A stretch of DNA of 64,000 bases from Marinobacter sp. S6332 (lineage in GTDB: Bacteria; Pseudomonadota; Gammaproteobacteria; Pseudomonadales; Oleiphilaceae): assembly GCF_023016045.1 (NCBI RefSeq), contig NZ_JALKAP010000010.1, positions 92,952 to 156,951 of the forward strand, written 5' to 3'. Each line of letters opens with the position of its first letter. Within the stretch, counting starts at the first letter, position 1. A program made the position numbers and the translations under genes. This document shows, piece after piece, positions 60,999 through 64,000 of this stretch. The notes below the pieces were generated by a model, which saw only the letters and a list, made by a program, of their open reading frames with translations, made no database searches and was not told where the DNA came from.

Positions 60999-61600
60999 CC
61001 CAGCATCTCCTCGATCTTCTTCAGAGCGGGAACAGTCAACACAACCTTTTCGAAGGCGACCAGGCTAACCGGATCCAGACCTGCAACATCACGCACATCG
61101 ACGTGAGGAACGTTGCGAGAGGCCAGATGCAAGTTCTGCTCAAGACTTTCTGTCAGAATCAGGGCATTGGAAACACCTAGATCTGCCAGCTTGGCCGTAA
61201 AGGCCTTGGTCTTTGGTGCGTCTACTGCGAAATCGTCCACCAAAACCAGACGCTCTTGACGAACCAGCTCGGAGAAAATAGAACACATCGCAGCGCGATA
61301 CATTTTACGGTTAACTTTCTGCTCAAAACCGCGAGGCTTGGCAGCAAACGTTACACCACCGGAGCGCCAGATAGGGCTACGGATTGTACCAGCACGGGCG
61401 CGACCTGTGCCCTTCTGACGCCAGGGCTTCTTACCACCACCACTGACTTCTGAACGGGTTTTCTGAGCCTTGGTTCCCTGACGGCCAGCTGCCATGTAGG
61501 CAGTTACTACCTGATGAACCAGAGCTTCGTTAAAATCTTTGGCAAATGCAGCATCGGAAACAGAAATTCCCTTGCCACTACCTGTAATAGTCAATTCCAT
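60995..61600 (-). CDS. rplD: 50S ribosomal protein L4
   Basis: Tunnel-wall protein; in E. coli also the regulator of the S10 operon. 201 residues, as in E. coli. The loop with [20 protein letters not shown] (macrolide-site extension) is intact. The leader of this operon looks too short for the E. coli L4 attenuator. Confidence 0.98.
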   Translation of the reverse strand: MELTITGSGKGISVSDAAFAKDFNEALVHQVVTAYMAAGRQGTKAQKTRSEVSGGGKKPWRQKGTGRARAGTIRSPIWRSGGVTFAAKPRGFEQKVNRKMYRAAMCSIFSELVRQERLVLVDDFAVDAPKTKAFTAKLADLGVSNALILTESLEQNLHLASRNVPHVDVRDVAGLDPVSLVAFEKVVLTVPALKKIEEMLG

Positions 61601-61611
61601 CGAACCGCTCC

Positions 61612-62250
61612 TCAGGCTTTAAGTGCAGGCTTGATGACAACATCACTGCCAGTTGCGCCGGGGACGGCACCACTAATCAACAGGAGGTTGCGCTCGGCGT
61701 CGACACGGACAACTTTCAGGTTTTGCACAGTTACTTGCGCATTACCCATCTGGCCCGCCATCTTTTTGCCCTTGAATACCTTGCCCGGAGTCTGGTTCTG
61801 ACCAATAGAACCCGGAGCACGATGCGATAGGGAGTTACCATGCGTAGCGTCCTGCATGGAGAAGTTCCAGCGCTTAACGCCACCCTGGAAACCCTTACCC
61901 TTGGATCGACCAGTAGCGTCTACAAGCTGACCATCTTCAAAGACGGTTGCAGCAATTTCGCCGCCTGCGGCCAGGTCTTCACCTTCGCCGTCAGCCAATC
62001 GAAACTCCCAGACTCCTCGACCGGCCTCTACGCCAGCTTTAGCAAAATGACCTGCTTCGCCTTTAGTAACACGAGACGCACGACGCGTACCCACCGTTAC
62101 CTGTACAGCGCGATAGCCATCATTCTCAAGCGTCTTGAGCTGAGTGATGCGATTAGGATCAACCTCAATTACGGTCACAGGCAAAGCCCGTCCGTCTTCC
62201 GTAAAAATACGGGTCATACCAGCCTTACGGCCGACAACACCAATTGCCAT
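61612..62250 (-). CDS. rplC: 50S ribosomal protein L3
   Basis: Early assembly protein reaching the peptidyl-transferase centre. 212 residues (E. coli 209). [20 protein letters not shown] start; [30 protein letters not shown] has the Gln-containing loop that PrmB methylates in E. coli. 75 bp after rpsJ. Confidence 0.98.
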   Translation of the reverse strand: MAIGVVGRKAGMTRIFTEDGRALPVTVIEVDPNRITQLKTLENDGYRAVQVTVGTRRASRVTKGEAGHFAKAGVEAGRGVWEFRLADGEGEDLAAGGEIAATVFEDGQLVDATGRSKGKGFQGGVKRWNFSMQDATHGNSLSHRAPGSIGQNQTPGKVFKGKKMAGQMGNAQVTVQNLKVVRVDAERNLLLISGAVPGATGSDVVIKPALKA

Positions 62251-62325
62251 GTTTCACCTCTAAGTGTACGGGGCTCTCACCCTCTATGGCCTTAGGACAG
62301 TTACACAGGTTAATACCGGGTGGCA

Positions 62326-62637
62326 TTAACCGAGGCTAATCTGAACGTCTACACCTGCTGCCAGGTCCAACTTCATCAAAGCATCTACTGTCTTTTCCGT
62401 CGGCTCAACAATGTCGAGCAAACGCTTATGAGTACGAATTTCATACTGGTCACGCGCGTCTTTATTGACGTGCGGAGAAACCAGAATAGTGTACTTCTCC
62501 TTCCGCGTCGGCAGAGGAATAGGTCCACGCACTTGAGCGCCGGTCCGCTTTGCGGTATCGACAATCTCCTGCGTTGACTGGTCGATAAGACGATAATCAA
62601 ACGCCTTCAACCGGATTCGAATCTTTTGGCTTTGCAT
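62326..62637 (-). CDS. rpsJ: 30S ribosomal protein S10
   Basis: Head protein that also pairs with NusB in antitermination. 103 residues, as in E. coli, nearly identical in [15 protein letters not shown] and ending [13 protein letters not shown]. First gene of the S10 operon; promoter at 62699-62727. Confidence 0.99.
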   Translation of the reverse strand: MQSQKIRIRLKAFDYRLIDQSTQEIVDTAKRTGAQVRGPIPLPTRKEKYTILVSPHVNKDARDQYEIRTHKRLLDIVEPTEKTVDALMKLDLAAGVDVQISLG

Positions 62638-62698
62638 GATGCACCAAACTCCACTCGTAGCAGCTACTAGTTAGCCGACCTTCAAAAAAAGGAGCCGC

Positions 62699-62727
62699 AT
62701 TGTATGCATAATACCCAACCCTGTCAA
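62699..62727 (-). promoter_or_regulatory. Sigma70 promoter of the S10 operon
   Basis: Minus strand TTGACA (62722-62727) and TACAAT (62699-62704) with a 17 bp spacer, 60 bp before rpsJ. Expected leader is about 55 nt, far shorter than the roughly 170 nt attenuator leader in E. coli. Confidence 0.85.
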
Positions 62728-62775
62728 CAACCTTAGTTATCGACGAGATCGGGAGAAGCGGTTGCGACCGAAACG

Positions 62776-62808
62776 GAAAAAGGGGCTGACAAAATCAGCC
62801 CCTTTTCC
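62776..62808 (-). terminator. Rho-independent terminator of tuf
   Basis: AAAAGGGGCTGA and TCAGCCCCTTTT form a 12 bp stem with a CAAAA loop and T-rich end on the minus strand, 17 bp after the tuf stop. It separates tuf from the S10 promoter. Confidence 0.92.
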
Positions 62809-62824
62809 TGATGCAACGAGCGTA

Positions 62825-64000
<1,176 letters not shown>

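Overview
The window looks like chromosome of a marine gammaproteobacterium close to Marinobacter. This is inferred from the protein sequences, from the gene order glnA, DUF4124 gene, ntrB, ntrC and ssb, MFS gene, uvrA, and from the intact tuf/S10/spc/alpha ribosomal cluster. I see no rRNA, tRNA, CRISPR array, phage gene or transposase. Almost all genes are complete. The exceptions are metE (5' end missing at the left edge) and tuf (5' end missing at the right edge).

Layout. 1-8.1 kb: metE (cobalamin-independent methionine synthase), then the leftward set nudF, yqiB-like, cpdA, then thiC behind a TPP riboswitch, then tolC diverging from it. 8.2-24.2 kb: a lipid A and core-oligosaccharide locus. 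It holds waaA (Kdo transferase), two LpxL/LpxM-type acyltransferases, kdkA (Kdo kinase), manC (GDP-mannose supply), an O-antigen-ligase-like membrane protein, two ELM1-like putative glycosyltransferases, and seven other glycosyltransferases or glycosyltransferase-like proteins. Two of these are inverted paralogues of a family I cannot name. 24.2-36.4 kb: housekeeping genes ilvE, glnE, a two-helix K+ channel, mgtE, a CYTH phosphatase, a porin, dtd, a proline iminopeptidase and typA.

36.4-43.8 kb: a nitrogen-control block. glnA is preceded by two NtrC-type palindromes and a sigma54 -24/-12 promoter. After a DUF4124 gene come ntrB and ntrC, themselves preceded by two further NtrC-like sites and a weaker -24/-12 match. 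This suggests NtrC controls both glnA and its own operon. glnE, whose product adenylylates GlnA, lies 9 kb away. A Cache-GGDEF diguanylate cyclase follows. 43.8-48.8 kb: ssb, a YajR-like MFS gene and uvrA. 48.9-64 kb: the leftward ribosomal super-cluster rpsJ to rplQ with secY and rpoA, preceded by tuf. It has recognisable promoters before rpsJ and before rpsM, and includes the 37-residue rpmJ.

The least explained parts are the glycosyltransferase island (10.5-22.4 kb), a roughly 160 bp palindrome-rich intergenic element between nudF and thiC, a 77 bp cruciform after uvrA, a perfect GAACATATGTTC palindrome between the MFS gene and uvrA, and a 12 bp direct repeat upstream of cpdA.
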